The notes beneath the pieces are model-generated. The model ran no database searches. It was not told the DNA's origin and was given only the letters and a program-made list of their open reading frames with translations. From Methylobacterium gnaphalii (GTDB lineage Bacteria; Pseudomonadota; Alphaproteobacteria; Rhizobiales; Beijerinckiaceae), in the NCBI RefSeq assembly GCF_007992215.1, contig NZ_BJZV01000013.1, forward strand, positions 1-64,000: 64,000 bases of DNA, in the 5' to 3' direction. A program made the position numbers and the translations under genes. Positions within the stretch are counted from its first letter, which is position 1; each line of letters opens with the position of its first letter. Positions 27,904 through 36,325 of the stretch are shown here, piece after piece.

Positions 27904-29184
27904 ATGTCGCCCCGTCCCATCGCCTTCGACCTCACCCGGCTGATCACGCGCCTGCGCCACGCCAGCCCGACCGGCATCGACCGGGTCGACCTCGCCTATG
28001 CACGCCACGTGCTCACCGGTGACGGGCCACGCTTCGGGCTGGTGACGAGCGCGCTCGGCCCACGGGTGATCGATCGGGGGCAGGCAAGCGCTATCGTGGA
28101 AGCAGTGGCGTCGGGCTGGGTCGAGGACGTGCGGCCCGAGGACGATCCCGTCTATCTCGGCCTCGTCGGGGCGACCGGCGGGCGGGGCCCGGGGGTGAGC
28201 AGCGCCCGCCGCAGCGCGTTCCGGCGCAGACAGATCCAGGCGAGCACGACGCTGCGCATGCTGCGGGGACGGGGCATTGAGGCGCTACCGGCGGGCACGG
28301 TCTACCTGCACAGCTCGCATCTGCGGCTCGACCGGCCGGAGCGATTCGACTGGCTCTACGCGCGCCGCGACATCCGCCCGGTCTTCTTCGTGCACGACCT
28401 GATCCCAATCTCCCATCCCGAATACGGACGCCCTGGCGAGGCCGCCCGGCACGCGGAGCGGATGAGGACGATCGCCCGGCACGCGGCGGCAGTCATCGTG
28501 AACTCCGCCGATGTCGGCTCCCGTTTCACGAGGCATCTCGCCGCCCATGGTTTTGCGGCCCGCCCGATCACCGTGGCACCGCTCGGCGTCGAACCGATCT
28601 TCTCTGGACGGGACGGCACAGCTCCGGTCTTCGAGCGGCCGACCTTCCTGGTCTGCGGCACGATCGAGTCGCGCAAGAACCACCTACTGCTCCTGCAGGT
28701 CTGGCGAGATCTCGCAGCGCGGCACGGGGCGCTGACGCCGCGCCTCGTCATCGTGGGCCGACGCGGCTGGGAGGTCGAGAACGTCATCGACCTGCTCGAC
28801 CGCTGCCAATCGATCGCTCCCCACGTCACCGAGGTGTCGGGTCTGTCCACGCCGGACCTCGCCCGGTTGATGCGCGGGGCGACAGCCCTGCTCATGCCGT
28901 CCTTCATCGAGGGCTACGGCCTGCCGGTGGTCGAAGCCGCCGCGAGCGGTCTGCCGGTGGTCGCCTCCGACATTCCGGTCCACCGCGAGATCGGCGCGCG
29001 TTTCGCGCAACTCATCGACCCGCTCGACGGGCCGGGCTGGCGGCAGGCGATCGAGGATCTGAGCGCGCCGGCCTCGCCGCTCCGGGCCGATCTCGCAGCC
29101 CGGCTCGACGGCTACGAGGCACCGGGCTGGCCCGCGCATCTCGCGCAGCTCGACGCGGCTCTGGAGGCGGTCGATGGCGGCTGA
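27904..29184 (+). CDS. GT4-family glycosyltransferase
   Basis: 426 residues. The C-terminal GT-B half shows the GT4 donor-binding pattern: PTFLVCGTIESRKNHLLLL, PRLVIVGRRGWEVEN, then LLMPSFIEGYGLPVVEAAAS with the E-x7-E motif. The N-terminal half has FVHDLIPISHPEY, common in mannosyl/rhamnosyl-transferase-like proteins. ATG 27904 has GGAG five to eight bases upstream and is preferred to 27853. It is separated from the main polysaccharide cluster by 16 kb. The sugar is unknown. Confidence 0.88.
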   Translation: MSPRPIAFDLTRLITRLRHASPTGIDRVDLAYARHVLTGDGPRFGLVTSALGPRVIDRGQASAIVEAVASGWVEDVRPEDDPVYLGLVGATGGRGPGVSSARRSAFRRRQIQASTTLRMLRGRGIEALPAGTVYLHSSHLRLDRPERFDWLYARRDIRPVFFVHDLIPISHPEYGRPGEAARHAERMRTIARHAAAVIVNSADVGSRFTRHLAAHGFAARPITVAPLGVEPIFSGRDGTAPVFERPTFLVCGTIESRKNHLLLLQVWRDLAARHGALTPRLVIVGRRGWEVENVIDLLDRCQSIAPHVTEVSGLSTPDLARLMRGATALLMPSFIEGYGLPVVEAAASGLPVVASDIPVHREIGARFAQLIDPLDGPGWRQAIEDLSAPASPLRADLAARLDGYEAPGWPAHLAQLDAALEAVDGG

Positions 29185-29305
29185 ACGCACCGTCGGCTTG
29201 CCTCACGCCGAGCTGACGAATATGGAAAAACGTCAGCAACAGCTGCCGCCGGCACATCGCCGTGCGGTATCGCTCTCCTGAAACGACGGTAACGAGGCGC
29301 GCACG

Positions 29306-29629
29306 ATGACGGTCGTCGATGTCGACCGGGAGGCCGTGAAACGCGGCCTGGCCGACGGGTCGATCCTGCTGATCGACGTGCGTGAGGAGCAAGAATTCGC
29401 CAGCGGGCACATTCCTGGCTCGGTCTCCTACCCGCTCTCCACCTTCGATCCGGCTACGTTAAGGGCGCTGATCGAAGCGGATGGTCGCCGCCCGGTCTTC
29501 TCCTGCGCTTCGGGCGTGCGCACGGTCCATGCGATCTCCGCCGCACGTCAGGCCGGGCTCGATCTGAACGAGCACTACCGGGGCTCCTTCAAGGATTGGT
29601 ACGGCTCCGGCGAGCCGATCGAACGCTAA
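29306..29629 (+). CDS. Single-domain rhodanese-like protein
   Basis: 107 residues, one rhodanese domain. LLIDVREEQEFASGHIPGSV is the CH2A region, and the active-site loop is CASGVR with Cys67, followed by WYGSGEPIER at the C-terminus. It may transfer sulphur from thiosulphate or persulphides in the cytoplasm. The 120 bases before it contain no gene. No sulphur genes are adjacent. Confidence 0.9.
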   Translation: MTVVDVDREAVKRGLADGSILLIDVREEQEFASGHIPGSVSYPLSTFDPATLRALIEADGRRPVFSCASGVRTVHAISAARQAGLDLNEHYRGSFKDWYGSGEPIER

Positions 29630-29699
29630 AGCGACGCGACCGCGCGGCCGCGCCTAGGCCGCGAACGGTTCCGGGTCGGTCAGATGAACGAGGCGGCTG

Positions 29700-29715
29700 T
29701 GTGCGCGAGCGCACA
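29700..29715. promoter_or_regulatory. Inverted repeat before the RND efflux genes
   Basis: TGTGCGC-GA-GCGCACA is an exact 7-bp dyad 49 bases before the adaptor start. Such sites often bind TetR- or MarR-type repressors of efflux pumps. No such regulator gene lies in the window. Confidence 0.4.
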
Positions 29716-29764
29716 ACGCGACCCATCCCGAGCCTCTAGCGCGGGGTGAAGGGAACCTAAAAAT

Positions 29765-30904
29765 ATGTCTCACCTTCGGGTCTTCAGCTTTCTCACGATC
29801 GGCTTCGCCGCAGCGCTCGCCTCGGCGCCGGCGCGCGCGCAGGCTCCCGGTATGCCGCCGCCCGGCGTCACGGTGTCGAAGCCCGTGGTGAAGGAGATCG
29901 TCGAGCAGGACCAATATACCGGCCGCTTCGACCCGATCGAGTTCGTCGAGGTGCGCGCCCGCGTTACCGGCTACCTGGACAAGATCATGTTCCAGGACGG
30001 CGCAGACGTGAAGAAGGGCGAGACGCTCTTCATCATTGACCGCCGGCCCTACAAGGCCGCCCTGGAGCAGGCGCAGGCGGCCCTGACCTCGGCCAAGGCC
30101 CGCCTCGCCTTCACCCAGACCGACCTCGAGCGCGCCCAGGTGCTCTCGAAGGGTGGCAACATCTCCGAGCAGGTCACCGACCAGCGCCGCCAGGCCTCGC
30201 AGACCGCGCAGGCCGACGTCGACAGCGCCGAGGCGGCCCTTCGCAATGCTCAGCTCAACTACGACTTCACCGAGGTGAAGTCCCCGATCAACGGCCGCAT
30301 CAGCCGGCGCCTCGTGACCGAGGGCAACATCGTCAGCGCCGACCAGACAATGCTGACGACGATCGTCTCCCTCGATCCGATCTATTTCGGCTTCACGGTC
30401 GACGAGCAGTCGTTCCTGAAATACCAGACCAGCCTCGGCATCGGCATGGGTCAGACGCAGCGTGGCAAGGGTGCCCCGGTGATGATCGCGCTGAGTGGCG
30501 AGAAGAAGCCGACTCACAAGGGCACGCTCGACTTCGTCGACAACCGCGTCGACAACCAGACCGGCACGGTGCTGCTGCGTGCCACCGTCCCGAACGCGGA
30601 CAGCTTCATCAAGCCGGGCCTGTTCGGGATCGTGTCGATGCCGGCGACCAAGCCCTTCACGGGCGTGCTGATGCCCGACGATGCCATCGCGGCCAACCAG
30701 GACAAGCGGATCGTGTACATCCTCGGCGAGGGTGACAAGGTCTCGGCCAAGCCCGTCACCATCGGCCCGATGGTCGACGGCTACCGGGTGATCGCCGAAG
30801 GTCTGACGGGCGACGAGACCGTGGTGATCAATGGCATCGCCAAGATCCGCCCCGGCATGCAGGTCAAACCCGAGACCAAGCAACTCCCGCCGACGAAGGA
30901 ATAA
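29765..30904 (+). CDS. RND efflux periplasmic adaptor (AcrA/MexE-like)
   Basis: 379 residues. A Sec signal (HLRVFSFLTIGFAAALASAP, then ARAQ) without lipobox; then the lipoyl/barrel halves (EFVEVRARVTGYLDKIMFQD, SPINGRISRRLVTEGNIVSA), a coiled-coil hairpin (about 95-155) and the C-terminal beta-barrel and membrane-proximal domains. It links the permease at 30949 to an outer-membrane channel. Spacing of 44 bases suggests an operon. No outer-membrane factor gene is adjacent, so a distant TolC-type channel must serve. Confidence 0.95.
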   Translation: MSHLRVFSFLTIGFAAALASAPARAQAPGMPPPGVTVSKPVVKEIVEQDQYTGRFDPIEFVEVRARVTGYLDKIMFQDGADVKKGETLFIIDRRPYKAALEQAQAALTSAKARLAFTQTDLERAQVLSKGGNISEQVTDQRRQASQTAQADVDSAEAALRNAQLNYDFTEVKSPINGRISRRLVTEGNIVSADQTMLTTIVSLDPIYFGFTVDEQSFLKYQTSLGIGMGQTQRGKGAPVMIALSGEKKPTHKGTLDFVDNRVDNQTGTVLLRATVPNADSFIKPGLFGIVSMPATKPFTGVLMPDDAIAANQDKRIVYILGEGDKVSAKPVTIGPMVDGYRVIAEGLTGDETVVINGIAKIRPGMQVKPETKQLPPTKE

Positions 30905-30948
30905 GGCGCCCACCCGTGTCCTGCGGCCCGGCGGCGAGAGGTTAGCCG

Positions 30949-33900
30949 ATGCGTTTTGCACATTTTTTCGTCGACCGGCCGATCTTCGCCTCGGTCACGT
31001 CGATCGTTTTCCTGATCCTGGGCTTCGTCGCCTACGTGTCGCTGCCGGTCTCGCAATATCCCGAGATCGTGCCGCCGACCGTGACCGTGCGTGCCTCCTT
31101 CCCCGGCGCTAACGCCGAGACGGTTGCCGCCACCATCGCGACGCCTCTTGAGCAGGAGATCAACGGCGTCGACAACATGCTCTACATGACGTCGTTGTCG
31201 ACCAACGACGGCAACATGCTGCTGACCGTGACCTTCAAGGTCGGCACCAACCTCGATATTGCGAACGTTCTCGTCCAGAACCGGCTCTCAGTGGCGCAGC
31301 CGCGCCTGCCGCCGGACGTGCGCAACCTCGGCGTCACCGTGCGCAAGGCCTCGCCGGACCTTATGCTGGTGGTGCACCTGCGCTCGCCCAACCGCACCTA
31401 CGACCAGAACTACCTCGCCAACTACATCTATCTGAACATCCGCGACGAGCTGCTGCGCCTCGACGGCGTCGGCGACATCACGATCTTTGGCGGCAACGAA
31501 TACGCCGAGCGGATCTGGATGGATCCGAACAAGCTCGCGGCCTATGGCCTGACCACCACCGACGTCGTCAGCGCTCTCCAGGAGCAGAACGTCCAGGTCG
31601 CAGCCGGTCAGCTCAACGGTCCTCCCGCGGCCACGGGCGCGGCATTCCAGTTCGTCGTCCAGTCGCAGGGACGCTTCAAGACGCCGGAGGAGTTCGCCGA
31701 CGTCATCGTCAAGGCCCAGGACGGCCGCCTCGTGCGCGTAAAAGACGTGGCCCGCGTCGAGATGGGCCAGAAAGACTATACGACGAACTCATTCCTCGAC
31801 GACACACCGGCCGTTGGCATCGGCGCCTTCCAGCGTCCCGGCACCAACGCCCTCGACGCCGCCGCGTCGGTGAAGGGCGTGATGGAGGAGGTGAAGAAGA
31901 ATTTCCCGCCCGACGTCGAGTACGCGATCGCCTACAACCCGACCGAGTTCATCGAGGAATCGATCCACGAGGTCTACAAGACGCTGTTCGAGGCGGTGGG
32001 CCTCGTCGTCATCGTCGTGCTCGTGTTCCTGCAGAGCTGGCGCACGGCGCTGATCCCGGTGATCGCGATCCCCGTGTCGCTGATCGGCACCTTCGCCGCC
32101 ATGGCGGCGTTCGGCTTCTCGCTCAACAACCTGACGCTGTTCGGATTGGTGCTGGCTATCGGCATCGTCGTCGACGACGCGATCGTCGTGGTCGAGAACG
32201 TCGAACGCAACATGGAGGAGGGACTCTCTCCGGGCGAAGCAGCGCACAAGACGATGGACGAGGTCGGTTCGGCCGTCATCGCCATCGCGCTGGTGCTCGC
32301 GGCGGTGTTCATCCCGACCGCCTTCATCCCCGGTATCTCGGGCCAGTTCTACAAGCAGTTCGCGCTTACCATCGCGGCCTCGACGATCATCTCAGCCTTC
32401 AACTCGCTGACGCTGTCGCCAGCGCTCTGCAAGCTGCTCCTCGTCCCGCATCACAAGAGGCAGAAGCCGAAATTCTTCCTCACGCGCTTCGTCAACTGGC
32501 TTGCCAGCATGTTCAATCGCGGCTTCGACGCGATCTCGAACGGCTATGCCAGCACCATCCGCGTGCTGACGAGCTCCGTGATCGGACTCGGCGCGATGCT
32601 CCTCGTCTATGCGGGCGTCATCGCCGCTACGCTGCACCTCGCACAGACGACCCCGACAGGCTTCATCCCGGATCAGGACCAGGGCTACCTGATCGGCGTC
32701 GTCCAGCTACCCTCGGGCGCCTCGCTCGACAGGACCACCGCCGTCATCAACAACGCCGCCGCCATCGCGCGGAAGGTCGACGGCGTGACCCACTCGGTGA
32801 TCATCGCCGGCTTCGACGGCGCGACCTTCACCAACACCACCAACTCGGGCGTGATGTTCCTCACGCTCAAGGGAGCCAAGGAGCGCGCCGAGACGGGCCG
32901 CAGCGCGGCGGTCATCACCGGTGACGTGCTCAAGGCCACCGCCGGCATCCAGGATGCACGCATCATCGTGATCCCGCCGCCGCCCGTGCGCGGTCTCGGT
33001 CAGGGCGGCGGCTTCAAGATGCAGATCGAGAGCCGGCAATCCTCGGCGATCGGTCCCCTGCTCGCCTCCACCAACGAGGTCCTCGGCCAAGCGAATGCCG
33101 ACCCGAATTTGACGCGCGTGTTCACGACCTTCACGAACGACACGCCTCAGCTCTATCTCGACATCGACCGCACGGTCGCACGCATGCTGAACGTGCCGCT
33201 CGCCAACGTCTTCAACACGTTGCAGGCTTCGCTCGGCGGCACCTACGTCAACGACTTCAACACGCTGGGCCGCATCTACCAGGTGCGTCTGCAGGGCGAC
33301 GCGATCTATAGGCAGTCGCGCCGCGATATCGAGCAGCTCAAGGTCCGATCCTCCACCGGCGCGCTCGTCCCGATGGGCACACTCGCCAGGATCCGGGAGA
33401 TCACCGGCCCGCAGATCGTCCAGAGGTTCAACCTGTACTACTCGGTGCCGGTCCAGGGCGTGGCCCGCCCCGGCATCTCGACGGGCCAGGCGCTCGACGC
33501 CATGGAACAGGTCGCCAAGCGTGTGCTGCCGGACGGCTACGCCTACGACTGGACCGAGATCGCCTTCCAGCAGAAGGCCGCGTCCGGCACCGCCGGCTAC
33601 GTTTTCGCACTGGGCGTGCTGCTCGTCTTCCTCGTGCTCGCCGCTCAGTACGAATCCTGGGCGCTTCCGTTGGCCATCCTGCTGGTGGTGCCGACGGGCG
33701 TGCTGGCTGCGCTCTTCGGTGTGCAGCTGAGAGGTCAGGACAACAACATCCTGACCCAGATCGGTCTCATCGTGCTGATCGGCCTGGCCGCGAAGAACGC
33801 GATCCTGATCGTGGAATTCGCGCACGACATCGAGGAGGCCGAACACAAGGGGCCTGTTGCGGCGGCGGTCCAAGCCTGCCGCCTGCGCCTGCGCCCGATC

Positions 33901-34143
33901 CTGATGACGGCGTTCGCCTTCATCCTCGGCACCCTGCCGCTCGTCATCGCCACGGGCCCCGGCGCCGAGATGCGTCAGGCGCTCGGAACGGCGGTGTTCT
34001 TCGGCATGATCGGCGCGACTTTCTTCGGCCTGTTCCTCACGCCGGTTTTCTACGTGGTGATCCGCCGCTTCGTACTCTGGCTCGCGAGGGTCCGCGGAAA
34101 GACCGAGGACGACACGCACGGAGCTCGCCCGGCCCACGGGTGA
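30949..34143 (+). CDS. RND efflux permease, HAE1 family (AcrB/MexF-like)
   Basis: 1064 residues, the usual length, with twelve transmembrane segments. N-terminal FAHFFVDRPIFASVTSIVFL; GIVVDDAIVVVENVERNMEE in TM4 carries the proton-relay Asp pair; LIGLAAKNAILIVEFAHDIE and PLVIATGPGAEMRQALGTAV mark the second half. It exports hydrophobic drugs or metabolites using proton-motive force. Ends just before a strong bidirectional terminator. Confidence 0.97.
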   Translation: MRFAHFFVDRPIFASVTSIVFLILGFVAYVSLPVSQYPEIVPPTVTVRASFPGANAETVAATIATPLEQEINGVDNMLYMTSLSTNDGNMLLTVTFKVGTNLDIANVLVQNRLSVAQPRLPPDVRNLGVTVRKASPDLMLVVHLRSPNRTYDQNYLANYIYLNIRDELLRLDGVGDITIFGGNEYAERIWMDPNKLAAYGLTTTDVVSALQEQNVQVAAGQLNGPPAATGAAFQFVVQSQGRFKTPEEFADVIVKAQDGRLVRVKDVARVEMGQKDYTTNSFLDDTPAVGIGAFQRPGTNALDAAASVKGVMEEVKKNFPPDVEYAIAYNPTEFIEESIHEVYKTLFEAVGLVVIVVLVFLQSWRTALIPVIAIPVSLIGTFAAMAAFGFSLNNLTLFGLVLAIGIVVDDAIVVVENVERNMEEGLSPGEAAHKTMDEVGSAVIAIALVLAAVFIPTAFIPGISGQFYKQFALTIAASTIISAFNSLTLSPALCKLLLVPHHKRQKPKFFLTRFVNWLASMFNRGFDAISNGYASTIRVLTSSVIGLGAMLLVYAGVIAATLHLAQTTPTGFIPDQDQGYLIGVVQLPSGASLDRTTAVINNAAAIARKVDGVTHSVIIAGFDGATFTNTTNSGVMFLTLKGAKERAETGRSAAVITGDVLKATAGIQDARIIVIPPPPVRGLGQGGGFKMQIESRQSSAIGPLLASTNEVLGQANADPNLTRVFTTFTNDTPQLYLDIDRTVARMLNVPLANVFNTLQASLGGTYVNDFNTLGRIYQVRLQGDAIYRQSRRDIEQLKVRSSTGALVPMGTLARIREITGPQIVQRFNLYYSVPVQGVARPGISTGQALDAMEQVAKRVLPDGYAYDWTEIAFQQKAASGTAGYVFALGVLLVFLVLAAQYESWALPLAILLVVPTGVLAALFGVQLRGQDNNILTQIGLIVLIGLAAKNAILIVEFAHDIEEAEHKGPVAAAVQACRLRLRPILMTAFAFILGTLPLVIATGPGAEMRQALGTAVFFGMIGATFFGLFLTPVFYVVIRRFVLWLARVRGKTEDDTHGARPAHG

Positions 34144-34156
34144 GCCCGGATAATGC

Positions 34157-34195
34157 AAAAAGGCCGGCGAGCATGAAGCTCGCCGGCCTTTTTTC
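34157..34195 (+). terminator. Strong terminator after the RND operon
   Basis: AAGGCCGGCGAGC (34160-34172), 5-base loop, GCTCGCCGGCCTT (34178-34190), then TTTTCT. An A tract on the left arm makes it usable from the minus strand too, for the gene at 34238. Confidence 0.95.
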
Positions 34196-34237
34196 TATCC
34201 GATCATGCGAGGCGCGAATGCCTCGCGATCGCTTTTC

Positions 34238-34540
34238 CTAGAAGAACGGGCGTGGGCCGTAGAAGCCGTAGGGACGGTAGTACGGACGCGGGCGGTAGTA
34301 GCCGTAGGGCCGATAGATCGGTCGGCCATAGAAGGGGCGCGGGCCGTAGAAGTTCGGGCGGCACACCCCCCACGGGTTCGGGTGAAAGCCGGGGCCGCAG
34401 CCACCGGCCACGCGCTCGACCTGGGCGCCGTCCGTCGCGCCGATGAGCCCGGGGCTGAGCGGAGCGGCACTCGCCGACGTCGCAAGACCAAGACCGGCCG
34501 CGAGCGTCGCCGCGGTCGCGAGAATTTTCAGGTGCGTCAT
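34238..34540 (-). CDS. GCG_CRPN-type secreted Tyr/Pro/Arg-rich peptide
   Basis: 100 residues. A Sec signal peptide (LKILATAATLAAGLGLATSA) is followed by the prefix motif GGCGPGFHPNPWGVCRPN and then tandem Y/R/P/G/F-rich repeats (RPYGYYRPRPYYRPYG...). This matches the GCG_CRPN prefix-to-repeats family found mainly in Methylobacterium and relatives. The role is unknown; the repeats suggest a structural or surface protein. The two Cys in the prefix are conserved. Confidence 0.87.
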   Translation of the reverse strand: MTHLKILATAATLAAGLGLATSASAAPLSPGLIGATDGAQVERVAGGCGPGFHPNPWGVCRPNFYGPRPFYGRPIYRPYGYYRPRPYYRPYGFYGPRPFF

Positions 34541-34628
34541 ACTGGGACCTCCTCAACCATCCGGCACGCGGCGACCGCTGCCGGAGACTGAATCAAACAC
34601 GGTTTTCCCTGAACGCCCGCTGAGCCGA

Positions 34629-34721
34629 TCACGGCAACATCATGTTGACCATCGGCGCCAGCACGAGACCAGCCAGGAAAGCCACGCTGAGGAGCCGGGT
34701 GTATTGAACGCAGCTGATCAT
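34629..34721 (-). CDS. 30-residue hydrophobic mini-protein
   Basis: Starts ATG 34721 with GGGAGGA only four to seven bases upstream, one of the strongest binding sites in the window. Sequence begins MISCVQYTR and continues as one hydrophobic span (LLSVAFLAGLVLAPMVNMML) before the stop. It is too short for routine gene callers. It could be a bitopic peptide or a signal-like leader. Located between the GCG_CRPN gene and the HIT gene. Confidence 0.55.
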   Translation of the reverse strand: MISCVQYTRLLSVAFLAGLVLAPMVNMMLP

Positions 34722-34948
34722 GTGATCCTCCCTGGGCATTCGACACAAACGCGATGCTAGGTCTGCGATCGACGTTGGGTTCGATGTAACTCGATTGCGC
34801 CCTTCTGGTTTCGCAGATCGAGGAAAGCTTGGGAGTGCTCGGGCGCACGCGCCCAGGCCGATAACTGAGTGTTCCGAGACGCTTCGCCCTTCGAAGAGAG
34901 GAAGCGCTACAATTCCCTTAGGCCTGCCCGCGTCCTACATCGGTGCCG

Positions 34949-35365
34949 ATGGAACCGTATTTCGCCCTGGACCTCCGCCTGCAGGCCGATACGGCCGCGA
35001 TCGGCGATCTCGCCCTCTGCGCCGTCCTACTGATGGACGATGCACGCTTTCCCTGGATGATCCTGGTGCCACGTCGGCCAGGATTGAGTGAGCTGACCGA
35101 TCTTTCGAGGGAGGACGCGGCGACGCTGATGGAGGAGATCCGCATTGCGTGCGGTGTGATGCAGGCGCTCTCGAAGCCTGACAAGCTGAACGTGGCGGCG
35201 CTCGGCAACCAAGTGGCTCAGCTCCATATCCACGTCATTGGGCGCTTCCGTTCCGATCCTGCTTGGCCGAACCCGATCTGGGGCGTCGGCACGCGCGCGC
35301 CCTACCCTGCCCATGCCCGTGCACAGCTTCTCGAGCGCGCCGGCGCGCTGTTCGCGGCGGCCTGA
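34949..35365 (+). CDS. HIT-family nucleotide hydrolase/transferase
   Basis: 138 residues from ATG 34949 (GTG 34943 also possible). LCAVLLMDDARFPWMILVPR and the triad motif QLHIHVIGRF are typical of the HIT superfamily; the third His of the HxHxHxx motif is replaced (HIHVI), as in some short HIT proteins. Acts on nucleotide phosphate bonds. It is followed after two bases by nudC, so both act in nucleotide clean-up. Confidence 0.88.
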   Translation: MEPYFALDLRLQADTAAIGDLALCAVLLMDDARFPWMILVPRRPGLSELTDLSREDAATLMEEIRIACGVMQALSKPDKLNVAALGNQVAQLHIHVIGRFRSDPAWPNPIWGVGTRAPYPAHARAQLLERAGALFAAA

Positions 35366-35367
35366 CC

Positions 35368-36282
35368 ATGCCGGATGCCTTCGACCATCTCGGCTTCGTG
35401 AAGAGTGGGCTCGTGCGTCACAGCGCCGAGCGCGAGCATGTCGCCGTCCCGCCGATCGATGCGCCGGGGACCGGCATCCTCCTGTTCGCCGGCGACCGCG
35501 TGATCCTGCGCGGCAGCGACGCGCCGACGGCTTTGCTCACTCCCAACGACCTTGCGCGAGTGGCCCCGGCTGGGCTCACCGTGTTTCTCGGTCGGGTCGA
35601 AGGCCGCCCGGTCTTTGCCGCCGCGCTACCGGAGCATGCGACCGAGGAATTTGCAGAACCGGCGTTCCGTGTCTCGGATCTGCGCGGAATCGCGGCCGAG
35701 GGAGCGGTGGCGGCCGAACAGCTTGGCCTGCTTGCGACAGCCAAATCCGTACTTGCCTGGCACGGCCGCAACGGCTTCTGCGCCAATTGCGGCACGGCAA
35801 CCGAAGTGAAGGCCGGCGGCTTCCGGCGCGAATGCCTGTCCTGCGCGATGCATCACTTTCCACGCACCGACCCGGTCGTGATCATGCTCGTGCATCGCGG
35901 CGATACCTGCCTCGTGGGACGCGGCCCGCATTTTCCCGGCACGATGTATTCCTGCCTCGCTGGCTTCGTGGAGCCGGGCGAGACGATCGAGGACGCGGTC
36001 CGCCGCGAGACCTTGGAAGAGGCAGGCGTCATAGTTGGTGAGGTCCGCTACCGCGCCTCGCAGCCCTGGCCGTTTCCATCCTCGCTGATGATCGGCTGCA
36101 TCGCAGAAGCGAAGAGCGATGCGATCACGATCGACCCGCTCGAACTTGCCGACGCCCGCTGGGTGACGCGAGACGAGCTGCGCACGATGTTCGACGGAAG
36201 CCACCCCGAAGAAATGACCACACCGAAGCCGCTGGCCATCGCCCACCTACTGCTGCGCGATTTCTTGGAGGGCCGAGTCTGA
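35368..36282 (+). CDS. nudC: NAD(+) diphosphatase NudC
   Basis: 304 residues. Hydrolyses NADH/NAD to NMN and AMP, and removes NAD caps from RNA. A zinc ribbon (FCANCGTATEV ... RRECLSCAMHHFPRTDP) precedes the Nudix box GFVEPGETIEDAVRRETLEE then AGV. The SQPWPFPSSLMIGC motif is the NudC-specific SQPWPFPxS. ATG 35368 is chosen because it follows the HIT stop by two bases; longer frames exist upstream. Convergent with modC. Confidence 0.96.
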   Translation: MPDAFDHLGFVKSGLVRHSAEREHVAVPPIDAPGTGILLFAGDRVILRGSDAPTALLTPNDLARVAPAGLTVFLGRVEGRPVFAAALPEHATEEFAEPAFRVSDLRGIAAEGAVAAEQLGLLATAKSVLAWHGRNGFCANCGTATEVKAGGFRRECLSCAMHHFPRTDPVVIMLVHRGDTCLVGRGPHFPGTMYSCLAGFVEPGETIEDAVRRETLEEAGVIVGEVRYRASQPWPFPSSLMIGCIAEAKSDAITIDPLELADARWVTRDELRTMFDGSHPEEMTTPKPLAIAHLLLRDFLEGRV

Positions 36283-36287
36283 GCGTC

Positions 36288-36323
36288 GCAGGATCACAGG
36301 ACCATAGGATCCTGTGATCCTGC
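36288..36323. terminator. 14-bp hairpin between convergent nudC and modC
   Basis: GCAGGATCACAGGA (36288-36301), an 8-base loop, TCCTGTGATCCTGC (36310-36323). Perfect stem only 6 bases from the nudC stop and 3 from the modC stop. No T tract, so a shared transcription block is likely but not certain. Confidence 0.7.
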
Positions 36324-36325
36324 GA

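Noticed and set aside
29654..30961. 435-residue minus-strand frame opposite the RND adaptor
   Set aside because: Antisense to a well-supported gene; shadow of GC-rich third positions.
32707..34158. 483-residue minus-strand frame opposite the RND permease
   Set aside because: Antisense shadow, His/Arg/Asp-rich, no fold.
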